This document shows, in pieces, positions 44,182 through 55,690 of a DNA stretch of 64,000 bases (position 1 is the first letter of the stretch; every line of letters begins with the position of its first letter). The stretch is from Dermacentor variabilis (taxonomy: Eukaryota > Arthropoda > Arachnida > Ixodida > Ixodidae): NCBI RefSeq assembly GCF_050947875.1, contig NC_134576.1, positions 54,874,255 through 54,938,254 of the forward strand, read 5' to 3'. Position numbers and translations under genes: made by a program. Below the pieces are notes generated by a model that saw only the letters and a list, made by a program, of their open reading frames with translations, was not told the DNA's origin and did no database searches.

Positions 44182-46430
44182 GGTTTATACCGAGTTAAAT
44201 CGCGGTTTTATCAGAATGAGAAGAGGCAAGTTTATTTTCAACACCTTGGTTCTTTTCGCACGAGGACATCTTCGAAAGAGGAAGCTCAGGGCGAGAACTG
44301 CTGTAAGTTGCTGCTGTGAGTGTACCGGCCTCCTGACGTGCGGAATCATTTCAGGTATGTCTGCCTCAACGACGTATGCTTCTTATTGAGGTACAGAAAC
44401 AGTAATGCGGCAAGGGTAGAATTGCTAAATAAAAGAATACTATGGAGACATCGCATTAGTCAACACAACGAAACGGCTACTTAACCCGAGCTCATCTCGG
44501 TAACAGGCCTTTGTTACGTTCGTCTGCTAGACGCGCCTGACACGTGTGCAGACTGGGTTGTCCTAAACTCCGTTAACATTGTGTATATGTCAGTTTTCAG
44601 AGATGCCCGCGCCTTTCCTGCAACTGTCACCGGAGAGGAGAAATCTTAGCCGCGAGCTTCAGCCATCCGTGTGGCAAAGGGTTGTCGTCTGCTACTGCTC
44701 CCTAGCCTGGTTTCGAAAGTGTCCGCTAGGTGGCCAACGGCCAAAGTTACTGAGGCTATGTTCTTGAATGAACTATTTCTCATAAATTTATAACTTGCAG
44801 GCTGCAAGAAGAAGTCAGTCACAAAATATTTCACAAAGCATGTACTTTATTGTAAATCTATTCAAAAGCGCAAAAATCATTAATGCTCATAAATTTAAAA
44901 CGATGTGATTTTACTGGCGTCGTTTTTTACAGACAGCCCAGTGGCGCCTGTGCGATGGCGTTACAGGCCCTTCACTCGAAGCTTTTAAAAAAGGTACTGG
45001 CATGTTTTTTTTCGTTCATTCATATTTTGGGGTAAATGAAAGTTCTAGACCTCCAAACCTTAGAAAATGTAGTGAGATACATCAGAGCGCCTTCAGTAAC
45101 TTAATATGACGGCGTCGCTACAAAGGGTCTCAGTTTCGCTTCCAGGAGGATGCTGTACCGGGATGTCACGACACAGTATGTAAGAGCAGGTCATTCCGAC
45201 ACTCACTTCTCACTTGGTTGCCTCCTGTACTGCTACTCATTGTTGTGAGGGCCCATGTAATAGCGTAGTGACACAGTATCTTCATGGCAAACGAAGCCGA
45301 AAATGGCTGTTGAGAAAGTGTTATGTTAAATTATTCATGGTAGCCTTGTTACAATTTTTTCTAGGGGTTTAGGTATAGTATCGTCATTTAGAAAAAATGA
45401 ATAGTCAGAAATACCATGTCAGTACCGCTTTGAGGGCCACAGAAATATTGGCGCACCCGCGCATTGTTAGGAGAGAATCCTGAAAGCTCAAGCACAGCGT
45501 TAACCATGCTGTGACCAGGGTAAAGTATGAAGAACCCTGCCTTTACTGCAAGCGCTTCGGCATTCAGGCGAAAATTGATTTTTTTTATTTTCTCAATAGG
45601 CTCTACAACTTCTCAATGAACATTTTAACCCGAACAGGATTCTTCAGCTACTTCACTCACTTTTTGGTCTCTAGCTAGGGTCTCTAATCAATTTACCGCC
45701 GACTTGGTTCACTGGGTAGTGCATGGTTTATTGAGCAGAGCATTTGGAGCAATAGGAAAATGACATCTTCCTGTTTCGCGATATGTGATTCGAACGGCAG
45801 TTTTAACTTGTCCAAATGTAACCTACATGGCAAAATATTCATAGGCCGATGATGCGGTTTTATAAATACCTAGGATATTGCACGAGTCACATAACCCCGC
45901 CACTGGCCATTGTTCGATTTCAGTACAATATATATGCTGGTCGAGTACACATATGACTGTGTGCGCTTCTATGGCTGATCAGCTGAGATTCCTACACAGC
46001 TCAAGCCATTTGCAAGGCTATTCTCTTTGTCTTTTGCTGTAGACCTGAGGAGTTGATGCTGCAATGGGATGCGAAGTAAGTCTTGCAAGGCCTAAAATTA
46101 CTTAGAATGGTGCTTTTTGGGGCATGTTGCTGTAGTATATAGTTCATACACATCACAATATAAACGGACAGGCACTACTGTCAACTGTATGTTTCAGAAC
46201 GACCTCATAGATACATATCACTGGTTGCAAAAGATGGAATAAAGTTGACTATGTGCTGGTTCTGATTGCTTTAAAGAGTCACATCTATTTCGCATTCAAT
46301 AGAAACAAAATGGTGACTCAGGCCCCCCTGTAATGAAGAGGCATGCTCACTCCACCTTTCGCCAAGTATCTCCGCCTGAAAACAATGCCCTTATAACCAC
46401 AAGAGCCCACGTACACAACCAAATGTATGA
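44182..46430. other. No supported gene
   Basis: AT-rich with only short unrecognised frames and no repeat structure noticed. Confidence 0.5.
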
Positions 46431-46431
46431 G

Positions 46432-46435
46432 TAAT

Positions 46436-46474
<39 letters not shown>

Positions 46475-46476
46475 GT
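46432..46476. repeat. (TTTA)n microsatellite
   Basis: About 10 perfect tetranucleotide units. Confidence 0.95.
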
Positions 46477-47659
46477 CACTTGCAATATGATGAGACAGCC
46501 GTTATACCAACCTTTCTAGAACCCAATCAAGAGACTCGAAAAAGACCCAGGCGCAACCCACGATGATGACTACGCACATGCATTGAAGACATGACACGAT
46601 AATGATATACAGACAAGAAAAAAGTGGAGGCACAATAATGGCGTAAATGTATTCAAATGGTGTGTCTGAAATGGTCATTTACGCACCATTCTGTTTAGTG
46701 ATGTGTGCTTTCCAGAGGATAGTGACATGTCCTTTATTTCGCTTTCCCTTTCCTGTTAATTGTATATATGTGTTCAAAACAAATAATAATGTGCTATATA
46801 CTACAACCGTGCAAGTCGCCGTCACGAATGGGTGAGTGTGGTTCTTTTGAAATGTGTATTACATATCAGCTGCTATGGCTCATAAAGGGCAAAGATGGGC
46901 CGGCTAGTTTCGGGCACGAAGTACCACGTGAATTCTGTGCTGCTCGCCAGATGATTAAAGTGCAAAATTTTATGTATGTAAGGCACGACCTGTGTGGCTT
47001 TGTCAAGTTTCTGTTTTGCCATTCAGACTCTTAATAAAGATTTCAGCAACGCCAAATGTCCCTATGGTCATAGCGAAAATAATGAAAAAAATGAAATACC
47101 ATGTTAACACAATGCGGCTTCAGTAAATAAAAGCTCTTGGCGCCTTAGTTTTGACCCAACGCGATCATGTATCTTAAACCCCGATATAGTTTACTCCGAT
47201 ATAACGAAACTCTCTATATAAAGAAGTACAACTTGATGTAACTTCTTGTCCACAGATCACCATGTAAGCTAAACCTCAACATGACGGAGTGTGTTCAATT
47301 TACAAGCGCGATTTCAATATACCCTAACCTTACTTGCAACGCGCGATGGAATACCGAGCCAATAAATAAAGTCCGCCATGGGCGCAGAAGGTTGAATTAC
47401 ATGCGGTTGTTTGCGAAGAAGGTTGCACCTCCTCAAATTCCGTGCCCCGCACTAATGAGAACGGCCTCCGAAGCGGAGCAGGGTCGTCAGAGCTAGCAGC
47501 AAATTCACCGGGGATTTCACCTGGCTTGTGCGGTGTCGGCGCAGCATATCGCGCATTCGTATCGACATATTATGCACCGCGTACAGTTTTCTATTCGGAG
47601 CCTGCCTTGCTGGAGCGTGCTATGCAGTGTTTCATCATAATAATATGGACAGTCGAGGC
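46477..47659. other. No supported gene
   Basis: Non-coding, with short frames lacking known motifs. Confidence 0.5.
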
Positions 47660-48659
47660 TAATTAATTTCTGCCGTCGTCGACGTCGCCGTGAGGTTCCT
47701 TATCGAGTCCACGTGCGATAAGATCGCGGCCGCCCGCCGTATGCTTGCGATAGACGCACGGGAAAGTGTGCGAGGGTGAGCGGAAGGTGGTGCCTTGATG
47801 CGCAGCGTCTTCATGGGCACGATTACAAACAAGTCCCTCAAGTGGTTCCCCGCGCACGTCGGGGATCTTGGCAGTAACAACAACAGCCACGACAACAATG
47901 ACACCAACAATGCTAACGGCCGAAGACGCAACGCCACTCCACCCAACCACAACGAGCGCGCCCACCTCGTCGCGAGGCGGCTTACCCGCCGCGACGCGGT
48001 CACCCAGAGGGCAGCCGCTGCCGTTGTTGTGCGAGACCCCAGCGGAGGAGTGACGGCGACGGCGGCTGCCACCCCGTCAGGCGCGGCCGCTGTTGTTACC
48101 AATACAACACAAATCGCGGCGGACGGAGCTGGGGATCACGAGGACGCCGACTGCGCTGTCAAGGAGTTTCCGGCAACGTACCGGGAGGTGCTTGGTCACT
48201 ATAGGCAAGAACGTAGAAAATATCCACAACCCCGCGTGCGCCTAGACAGGTCCCAGGCGGTCGACCTGAGACAGTTGCAGACGGGCACTTTCACCAACCC
48301 CTACCACCTGCACCGCCTGTGGCCCGCGCTGCACCCGTCGCCCGGCTGCCCGTGGTGCGAGCACGAACGGGCCGATATGGCCCATGTGCTTTGGGAATGC
48401 CGACGCCACGTGGAACAAGGACAAAGAGGAAGGGGGAATACAACAGCAGAACCCTCTGAAGCGGGGCGCCTCGCTGAGAGATGGCAAGCCGCCCTCCTCA
48501 GCGAGGCACCCGAAGACCAGGAGTGGGCCGTCCAGCGGGCCAGGGCCGTTGCCGAGGATCTCGGAAGATTTTCCTCGGGCGATGGAACCCTGGCAGCCTA
48601 GCCCCGGGCACCAACTTCAACAACCGTTGGACAAATAAAGTTTATTCCTATCCTATCCT
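47660..48659 (+). mobile_element. 5'-truncated LINE with RNase H tail
   Basis: 3' part of a second plus-strand LINE family, distinct from that at 38223-44170. It ends in AATAAAG (48634-48640) followed by TTTATTCCTATCCTATCC, a short repeat-type tail. The left edge is approximate. No target duplication was identified. Confidence 0.7.
47795..48601 (+). pseudogene. LINE ORF2 C-terminal fragment
   Basis: The open frame of 268 codons begins inside the end of an RNase H domain (KSLKWFPAHVG, then NHNERAHLVARRL in place of the usual NE-AH segment). A low-complexity Asn/Asp-rich and Ala-rich insertion follows. The conserved tail reads TYREVLGHYRQERRKYP, LRQLQTGTFTNPYHLHRLWP and the finger CPWCEHERADMAHVLWEC (CX2CX8HX4C). 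This arrangement is typical of I/R1-type LINEs in ticks. RT and endonuclease are absent through 5' truncation, so no function remains. The frame being open suggests modest age. Confidence 0.75.
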
Positions 48660-51184
48660 TCATGAGTGCGCGAGGGGAGGGGGAAGAGGTTGCACGCCGT
48701 GTTCTTGCGAGCGCTAAGTAGCAGAGCGGAGAGATGAGCGCACAAGGGGGCTGATTAATTCGCGTCTCCTACTCCGGACGCGTTTGCACATGGCAAGGCT
48801 GAAAGCGGCCGCACGCGCCCTATGTTAAAATTAATCTGTGGTGGAAGCAAAAGACTAGCCGACACGAAATCGCTGATGGCTTCGGCTGTGCTGTGTTCTC
48901 GAGTGCCGTGTTTGCGCTGAAGTGACACGCAGCACGAAGGTGAATTCACTCGCCGCTGCTGCTGGCGTCCTTCACCACACCGCAGTTGTGACAGCGAGTG
49001 CCCGCGGTCACCTACGGGGATGTGTTCGCGTTTCCCCGTAAGCTCTCGACAGCATGCATGTAAACTTAATTCTAACAGTAGTGAGCGAATGTTCACTGCA
49101 ATTTATACGGCGGATAAAACTACGAAACTTGCTTCACCTAGGTGAATCATACTTTGCTATCACAATGTTTCGCCTTTCAGGCAACGCTGCGACTTTTTGT
49201 TGTGACCAGTCGTCCCTCGTTAGTGTGGGCACACAAGTGATAAACACGAGAAGCTGTACTAGGATTAAATGCACGAACCTCCCGCCGTTATACACCGAAT
49301 GCGAGGGAAAGCGCGAGCGGGTTACCACGAAGCATAATGGCTCGACGTGCGCCGTCTTTCCTCTAACTCAACGAGGGAGGGGGTGGCAGCTACGCGAGAG
49401 CATCTTGGTTAGAGTCACTGGAAAAAATTTCAGAGTACCGCAAAGGTCGGGATTTGACTGGCAACACTGAGCGGCCTCCGCCATATACCTTCCTAGCCGA
49501 CTGCGTCGCTGGAAGGCCGCCGTGTTGGAAGAGCTTTACATTCGGTGACACATCGGGTTGAGTGTTTACTGAAGTACAAATACTTTGTGCCCGGAGATAA
49601 TGGTTGCTAAGAACGAAAATAGACAGTTATTTTGTGCGAAGTAATGCAGCCAGTGGTTGTTTTGCACGCCGATCGTGTTTACTGCCGGAACTGTGCTACG
49701 ATTGTGGGCAGCAGCTTAGCGCTGCTATGGGGAGCTTATGCACGCGTTTTTTCCCCCTTCCGCGGAGTGAGCTACGAATGAAAAATTTCGTCACTTCGAG
49801 CCGCAATGAGGCAAGCTTGTGCTTTTGGGCATGAACATCGTGGACCGCCGTCGGGTTCTATGGAATGTTTCCAAGCAGGACGAAACTAACACCTGACAGT
49901 GTCACAGGCACGTACGTTCATTGTATAATTTCACAAGCTAAATCGGATACATTTAATTTAGTTTGTAATCGGCTACTGCGCGTTCTCGACTCTGCCGGGC
50001 GACTTCGTCCGCCGTATGCGCCCAACACCCTCCGACTGCCGTGTGCGCACCGGTGTTTGGCCGTGATGGTAAGACAAACATGTGCACAGCAGGCGTAAAA
50101 ACCAACTTCGATGACCAATTTGCGCACTAAATCTTGTGGAAGGCCAATATGAGACATTTGCGTGATTACAGAAACGTATATGTACTTCTGTACACTGATA
50201 ATGAGCGAGAGTTGGCTACATTGCGATTTATGAACGCGGCTGTCTAGTCCGTTCATGAGCGGCTACTCTTCTCAATTTATTTATGACTGTTTTCTTAGAC
50301 TGCGAAGATTTGCTGCCTGTGTAAAATCAAAAGCAGGAACGTCCGCTGGTGACACAGTACTTTTTTTATTCTAAATTACATAGGCGATGTATAAAATTCT
50401 TGTGCTTTTAGAGAGGTTTGTGTAACAATAATAGTGACAGAGTGAAACTAAAGCTACTGTGTGTTCTCTTGTTTTGTATTTCTTGTTATGCATCAAGCAC
50501 AACATTATTTGGGTATGCAACGTAGCATTTCAACATAAAACATAATATGTATGCTGACTCCAGTTCATTGCATGCGCTCGGCTTACAAACTCAAAATTTG
50601 AAGCAAGTGTTGTGAATATCACCTGGCCATTGGTTTCAAGCTCGAAATGCGTACGTATAAATGAGCAAAGGATAAGTGGAAAAAAAGGAAGTATCATGGG
50701 CCTCGTATTCACCATGTTTTTATTGACTGCGATCGTCACGATCTGCGAAAAACAAGTCCCATATGGGTCGAGTGACTCTAGGCGAGAGCGCGGAATTCTC
50801 GCGCAACAAGTGTGCCTTCGCGTGCCACGAGCACGGAATAAGCGCGTGTGTTGAGCAACAAACGCGTGCACGTGTACCCGCATCAAGCGTGCAAGACGCG
50901 ATTGATCCCTGCAATGAACTCCTATTTTCGTAGCATCAATAACACCGCGTGCGCTTCGCTTAAATATCTTCTACAGTGCGAAAAGCACGAGCAAGGTCTA
51001 CTTATACCTCCCACACGTGGCTGTTTTTTGTAGGCTTGAAGTTCTCCCGGCCGATTATGTGTAACCACGCAGAACGACGCTCTCGGTCATTTTTCCCGGT
51101 CGGAATCGAGTAAAATGTCTTTCCAGACTCGGTTCGGTTGCTGCATCCGAAGGCGCAGCAGCCAGGAATGATTTCCTTGCAGTC
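48660..51184. other. No supported gene
   Basis: GC-rich patches at 48700-49030 and 49450-50060 could hold promoter or first-exon sequence, but no domain or clear exon was recognised. Confidence 0.4.
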
Positions 51185-51196
51185 AAACGCCAGCGC

Positions 51197-51436
51197 ACCC
51201 GCCGTGGTTGCTCAGTGGCTATGGTGTTGGGCTGCTGAGCACGAGGTCGCGGGATCGAATCCCGGCCACGGCGGCCGCATTTCGATGGGGGCGAAATGCG
51301 AAAACACCCGTGTGCTTAGATTTAGGCGCACGTTAAAGAACCCCAGGTGGTCAAAATTTCCGGAGTCCTCCACTACGGCGTGCCTCATAATCAGAAAGTG
51401 GTTTGGGCACGTAAAATCCCAAATATTATTATTATT
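51197..51436 (+). mobile_element. Ruka-like SINE, full length
   Basis: Best-preserved copy in the window, about 240 bp. The tRNA-like head has GTGGTTGCTCAGTGGCTATGG (split over A box and flank) and GGGATCGAATCCCGG. The body follows, with an (ATT)n tail. It is flanked by the 12-bp duplication AAACGCCAGCGC (51185-51196 and 51437-51448). A polymerase III start is expected from the A and B boxes. Confidence 0.92.
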
Positions 51437-51675
51437 AAACGCCAGCGCGACAATCGGAACACACACACACACACACAAAGAAAACGTAGGGAACCTGCGC
51501 TGCCTGCGCTTAACTCAGCCGGCCCGCCCGGCGCTTGGAAGGTATATGGCCCCCGAAAGTCACGTGGTACGGTTGGGCCAATGAACGCGTCGGCTGCGCG
51601 GGGAAAACGAATGTGGTCAGCCACTCCCTACACGGGATGCGAAACATGCACTCAAAAGTGCACAGCAACAGTGGT

Positions 51676-51688
51676 TCTTATTTTAGAC
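51676..51688 (-). promoter_or_regulatory. snRNA 3' box-like motif
   Basis: Minus-strand GTCTAAAATAAGA, 10 bp past the end of the U2 sequence. It matches the metazoan pattern GTTT-N-AAAR-NN-AGA loosely. It supports this being a genomic U2 gene rather than a retrocopy. Confidence 0.5.
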
Positions 51689-51698
51689 TTTATAGTGT

Positions 51699-51844
51699 GG
51701 GCTGTACCCGGCTGCAGTGCAATACCAGGACAACCCGTGGCGCTGGAGGGGCAAGCCCCGTCCTAGCGCCGCCTTACAAAAATAGGATTAATATCGTAAG
51801 ACCCATATAAGGGCCGTATCAGATATTAAGCTGATAAGAACAGA
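51699..51844 (-). ncRNA. U2: U2 snRNA gene, 3' portion (nt ~39 to end), interrupted
   Basis: Minus-strand sequence matches U2 from about nucleotide 39: TCTGTTCTTATCAG, TTAATATCTGATACG (stem IIa), the Sm site region CTATTTTTGT, stem-loop III with GGGGCTTGCCCC, and stem-loop IV with CCTGGTATTGCA. U2 pairs with the intron branch point in the spliceosome. The first part of the gene lies 2.9 kb away at 54729-54763 on the same strand, with LINE sequence between. Several changes from conserved positions indicate decay. Confidence 0.88.
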
Positions 51845-52815
51845 GGTTTTTGAAAAAATGCTTGTTACATTTTCCCCGTGAAAGACGGTTTTATTGATGT
51901 GAATTTACTAGAGTTTTGGTGTTAGTTTTTGGGCAGGCATGGAGGTGTGTGTTTGTTTAGTGTTTGTTGAGTATTTTGGAAGTTTTTGTGCTGGCATAGA
52001 AGTGTGTGTTGGTGTAGTGTGTGTCTACCTAGTGCTGTTCTTCACTTGGCTGTGATGTGCGCTGCATAGATGTCTCGTGATGCAGCGATTGTCTCGCTCA
52101 CGGCAAGTTTCTTGAACAGCCGCAGGTATTTGCGGCTGCAGAAGCGGCGCATAACCCGGTCGTTTTGGGGATCCCACGATCCAAGTGCCCCGATGATGAT
52201 GGCCTCCACGGTCACTTTCTGGAATTTCCGCAGCAGGTATTCCCGGACTGGCTGGTACTTCTCCTCCTTCCCCTGGCGGGCCGCGTTCAGGGCTGCAGGC
52301 CGGTTCTCGAACGGGCAGGTTACATCAATGATGATCGCCTCCTCGCCCCTGCAAAGCACAAGGTCAGGACGGAGATTAGTGTTACCTACTGGACGATTCT
52401 CGTGGGTGACAGTGAACTTGGCGGAGGCAGCGGCTTTCACTCGGTTCACGATCTGGTTGTGGCGGTTGGTGTATGCTTGACTGTGAGTCATGCAGTGACA
52501 CAGGACATGTGGCAGGGTCTCTGGTTGACCGCCACAAATCCTACACCGTTGGTCCACGGCCGTAGCCCATGGCCTCGCTGCGTTCAGGGGAACGACGTTA
52601 AGTCGGGCCCGGTGAACGAAACGCCAGTCGGCAAACCTCGTGAATTGGCCGGTACGTACAAAGTGGGAACTGCTCCGGTCGGCGGCAACGCACTCCATCA
52701 CTTTCCCCTGACTGGGTTTTTGGTACCGTTGTCAGATGGGAAGAGGACTTGGCAACCAGAGGCGCCGCGTCCCAGAGCTTTCATGTACTCATCAACCCAG
52801 CATCATTCGATACAT
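51845..52815 (-). mobile_element. RLE-type LINE 3' end inserted in U2 (Utopia/NeSL-like)
   Basis: A minus-strand fragment of a LINE with a restriction-like endonuclease. It has a 3' UTR of about 200 bp carrying AATAAA (51895-51890) and ends directly at U2 nt ~39. It is 5'-truncated, and its upstream edge near 52815 is approximate. Utopia is a published RLE LINE lineage that inserts in U2 genes; assignment here rests on the protein style and on the target. Confidence 0.8.
52042..52701 (-). pseudogene. RLE-type LINE protein, C-terminal end
   Basis: About 219 open residues. The segment SSHFVRTGQFTRFADWRFVH is followed by a CCHC finger (CRICGGQPETLPHVLCHC) and the restriction-like endonuclease core RPDLVLCRGEEAIIIDVTCP. 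This is the PD-(x)n-D arrangement of R2, NeSL and Utopia-type LINEs. It ends at TAA/TGA near 52042. The endonuclease nicks a specific site to prime reverse transcription. An in-frame stop lies just upstream (near 52740), and related sequence continues in another frame, so the N-terminal side is frameshifted as well as truncated. No RT motifs of this element are present. Confidence 0.82.
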
Positions 52816-54728
52816 TGACCCCGGTACTCCCCCACAACCCGGGCTGACTGGGTGGGGGGACTTGGTTCGGGCCAACGGTCCTTCCCGGACAAGGGGGCTG
52901 TTGTGGTGCAGTCCAACTGAGGGACTGCACTCAACACACAAACAGCCATGTCGGTCTTGCAGGGCACAAGCCTGACTGACCCTCGGACTGCCCTGACGCA
53001 AAAGAGGTCAAGGCATACAACCATGGAGACCACCAAAGCCGTCCGCGGAGCAGCGCGACCACTTGAGGGTGCACCACCACCGGTTCCAGCTCTGGGTTCC
53101 ACTGAGCCAAACAAAACCCCGTAGATCGACTGGCGCACACGGCCGAGTCGTGCGACCTTTGGAGCATGCATCATAACTTAATGGATAGCTTTCCACCTGA
53201 CTCGTCAAAAATCACGGCAGGACGAGCCCACACTTCGAGAAACTTCTTCTCGCCCAAGCGGTGCCGCTCCCGGGTGAGGTGGAACCAGACCTCCTTCCGT
53301 GCTTTCGCAAGCACTTCGTGAAGGCCCGGTGCCCGACCCCCGAAAATTGCATCGCAGCGTGCCAGCCAAACTTGGTATGAGCACTCGGCGAGGAGAAGCA
53401 CGAACTGGTTGATCGCCTGATTGGGCAAAGGGTGCAAAAATCGGACTGTCTCATAAGGAACGCCTGGGAGCCTAAATAGACTAGCAACTCTTTGGAGAAG
53501 AGCTGCAGGAAGCAAACACTGCGTAAAGATATGAACTGAGTCCTCACGAGCGCCACAGAAAGGACACACTGCACGAGCCGGGATGGCTGTGAAGGGCCTG
53601 TAGCTCAACGGCAGGCACCCTCGCGCCAGGCGGTACATAAAGGTGGCTCGCCTGGCGTCGAGGAAACCGGCCGTAATGAGCTTCCAGTTTGGCCTGTGAA
53701 TCGACAGGTCGTACCTTTGGCAATGTGGGGGGAGTCCTGGGGTGAGGATATCCACTAACTCTTGGAGTGGAGCTGAAACTACGTCGATGCCTGGGTGAAC
53801 CTTGCGGAGGCTTACCAAAGAGTTGGCAGCCGCCGCATAAATGGTGGACGGGGTACCTGAACGAGGAACACAGTGGGAAAATGTGCTCTGCGAGAACAAG
53901 CGGAGTCGGGTGCTAAGAAAGAAGGAAGTTAAGCTTCGAGTTAGGAGCATATCCGAGTTAAGAGCGACCTGGGTCCACCTGACGTGTAGTGCAGTAGCCA
54001 CGATGCCCAGGTCGGGAATTCCGAGTCCTCCCTTGTCCCTGGGCAACTTGAGCACCCGCCTAGCTACACAACCAGTTGTACCCTTCCAGAGGAAGCGAAA
54101 CAAGACCCTCTCCAAGATAAGCTTGGTTCGGGTTGGAATAGGAGACACACACGCCACATACGTCAGAAAGGAAAACAGAAGTGAGCGAAGGATTGTCGCT
54201 CGAGCAGTCAAAGGGCATGACAACGCGCTGAATTCCTGAACCCTGGCTTCAAGCTTCTCCTTAGCCTGTTGCCAGTTTTCGGGAGAGAGACCATCTGGTT
54301 CGAACTGGAAGCCTAGAATCCGCAGCCGCGTTTTCACGGGGAGACCATGAACGGGCTGCGGACTGGAAGGAGTGGAGTTCAAGTACATTGCTGCACTTTT
54401 CGACCTATTCAACCTTGCACCGCTCGCCCCGCAGTAACTGTCCATGACCTCCAGGACGCCGCAAGCTGATGCTTCGTCCGGGACGACAATGGACAAGTCG
54501 TCTGCATAGGCAAAGAGTGCAACCGGGGGGGAACCTGGTGGAAGTAGGAACCTGCCAATTCTGCTGTCACAAGACAACCTCTGCAGAAGCGGTTCAAAAG
54601 CGAGTACGTAGAGGGCAGGTGAGAGCGGGTCCCCCTGTCGCACACCACGTCCCACAATGAACGCCTCCGAGAGGCGGTCTCGTATGAGAACAGCAGAAGT
54701 CGGTCGAGAATACAAAGCTTGGATGGTA
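52816..54728 (-). mobile_element. Tx1/L1-like LINE fragment in U2 (Keno-like by location)
   Basis: A minus-strand LINE, 5'-truncated within RT. Its 5' edge abuts U2 nt ~35 and its 3' UTR (53170 to about 52816) abuts the RLE-type LINE. Keno is a published Tx1-clade lineage targeting U2 genes. Membership is inferred from RT style and position. Confidence 0.7.
53171..54727 (-). pseudogene. Tx1/L1-like reverse transcriptase, C-terminal two-thirds
   Basis: The open frame begins at the U2 junction and ends TAA at 53171, with no internal stop. RT motifs are GVRQGDPLSPALYVL and FAYADDLSIVV (catalytic Asp pair), then SGARLNRSKSAAMYL and ILGFQFEPDGLSPENW. The thumb region reads VLFRFLWKG and GGLGIPDLGIVATALHVRW, typical of L1/Tx1 LINEs. 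A zf-RVT finger CPFCGAREDSVHIFTQC (CX2CX7HX4C) and a tail of about 115 residues follow. The endonuclease and RT fingers are missing by 5' truncation. The long intact frame suggests the insertion is not very old. Confidence 0.85.
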
Positions 54729-54763
54729 CATTTGATCTTAGCCGATAGGCCGAGAAGCGATGC
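54729..54763 (-). ncRNA. U2: U2 snRNA gene, 5' portion (nt 1 to ~35)
   Basis: Minus-strand ATCGCTTCTCGGCC begins at 54763. It continues through GGCTAAGATCAA to nt 35 with three substitutions (positions 16, 18 and 31 of U2). It then breaks just where GTAGTA, the branch-point-pairing sequence, should be complete. The same strand resumes U2 at 51844. Confidence 0.88.
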
Positions 54764-55621
54764 TATGGCTCACGTCTCCATGTAACCCGCTTGAAACAAA
54801 CCTACAATATGGAGCGAGCGAAGTGCGAGGGAGAACTGCATTTCTCAAATACCTGGCCGAATTTTACAATAAAAGAATACATTTCCCTATATGCATAACA
54901 GGTACGCAATGTAGCTTTTATTTTAAATCGCAATAGATTTTACTTATAACGTTTCCAATTTGAAACAACAATCTACGTACCATGCCTGACTGCCCGTTAG
55001 GTTTGTGGCGCCATCCTGTGGCTAAAATGATAACTTAGGTGTCTCGATATGGTCACGTGGCTTTGTTTCTATAGCGGGAATCCCGGAATCCCGTGGGCCA
55101 GCGGCAACTACGGCGCCATGGGTCCACGGCCTGTAGTGCAGGTAAGGTGTATTGGAATAGGCCAGTGTATCGTGCGTGCAACAGAACAATGGGAGAACCG
55201 AGGACGCTTATGCGATGACGCCATCAGTACGGCGCTGCGATCGACCGGCGTGCCTAGAGCGGGAAATTATACATGCTGTGCGAAACCCCGCATTTATAAA
55301 TTGAAACGGTCTGAAATCAATTGAAGTTAATATAACTCACAAAAAATAAATACTACAAACTGTTGGGATACTTCAATAACGCCGACTAAGCTTGCACGTT
55401 TCCAAGCACAGATCTTGTAGTGTTCCTGATCGTATGCTCAGCGTTTCAGTTGCAGAAGACAAACACTTGTCTACTCGTTCCGTTCGGTAAGCACGTATAT
55501 GCTTTTAGTATTTCGAAACACACGGCGATAAGAAGCCCGGAAGGATACCTGCACTGTGCCTGGTGGGTTGCACGGGATTCCTTTCAAGTTGCATCAGCCA
55601 TAAAGGCGATCGCCAGGTTTC
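54764..55621. other. U2 upstream region; no other gene seen
   Basis: The snRNA promoter (PSE) would be expected at about 54805-54830 on the minus strand. I cannot recognise a tick PSE by eye. The rest is unremarkable. Confidence 0.4.
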
Positions 55622-55690
55622 ACTGAAGAAACACACACGCACGCACACACGCACTCACACTCACACCCACACATACACGGACGCACGCAT
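55622..55690. repeat. (CA)n-type microsatellite
   Basis: Degenerate ACACAC/GCACGC repeat of about 65 bp. Confidence 0.9.

Noticed and set aside
52042..54728. A single LINE covering the whole U2 insert
   Set aside because: The RT thumb and zf-RVT finger are L1/Tx1-like, whereas the downstream part is an RLE-type tail with its own CCHC finger. One element would not normally carry both.
51699..54763. A working U2 snRNA gene
   Set aside because: It is split by 2.9 kb, has substitutions in highly conserved positions, and the branch-point-pairing sequence is broken.
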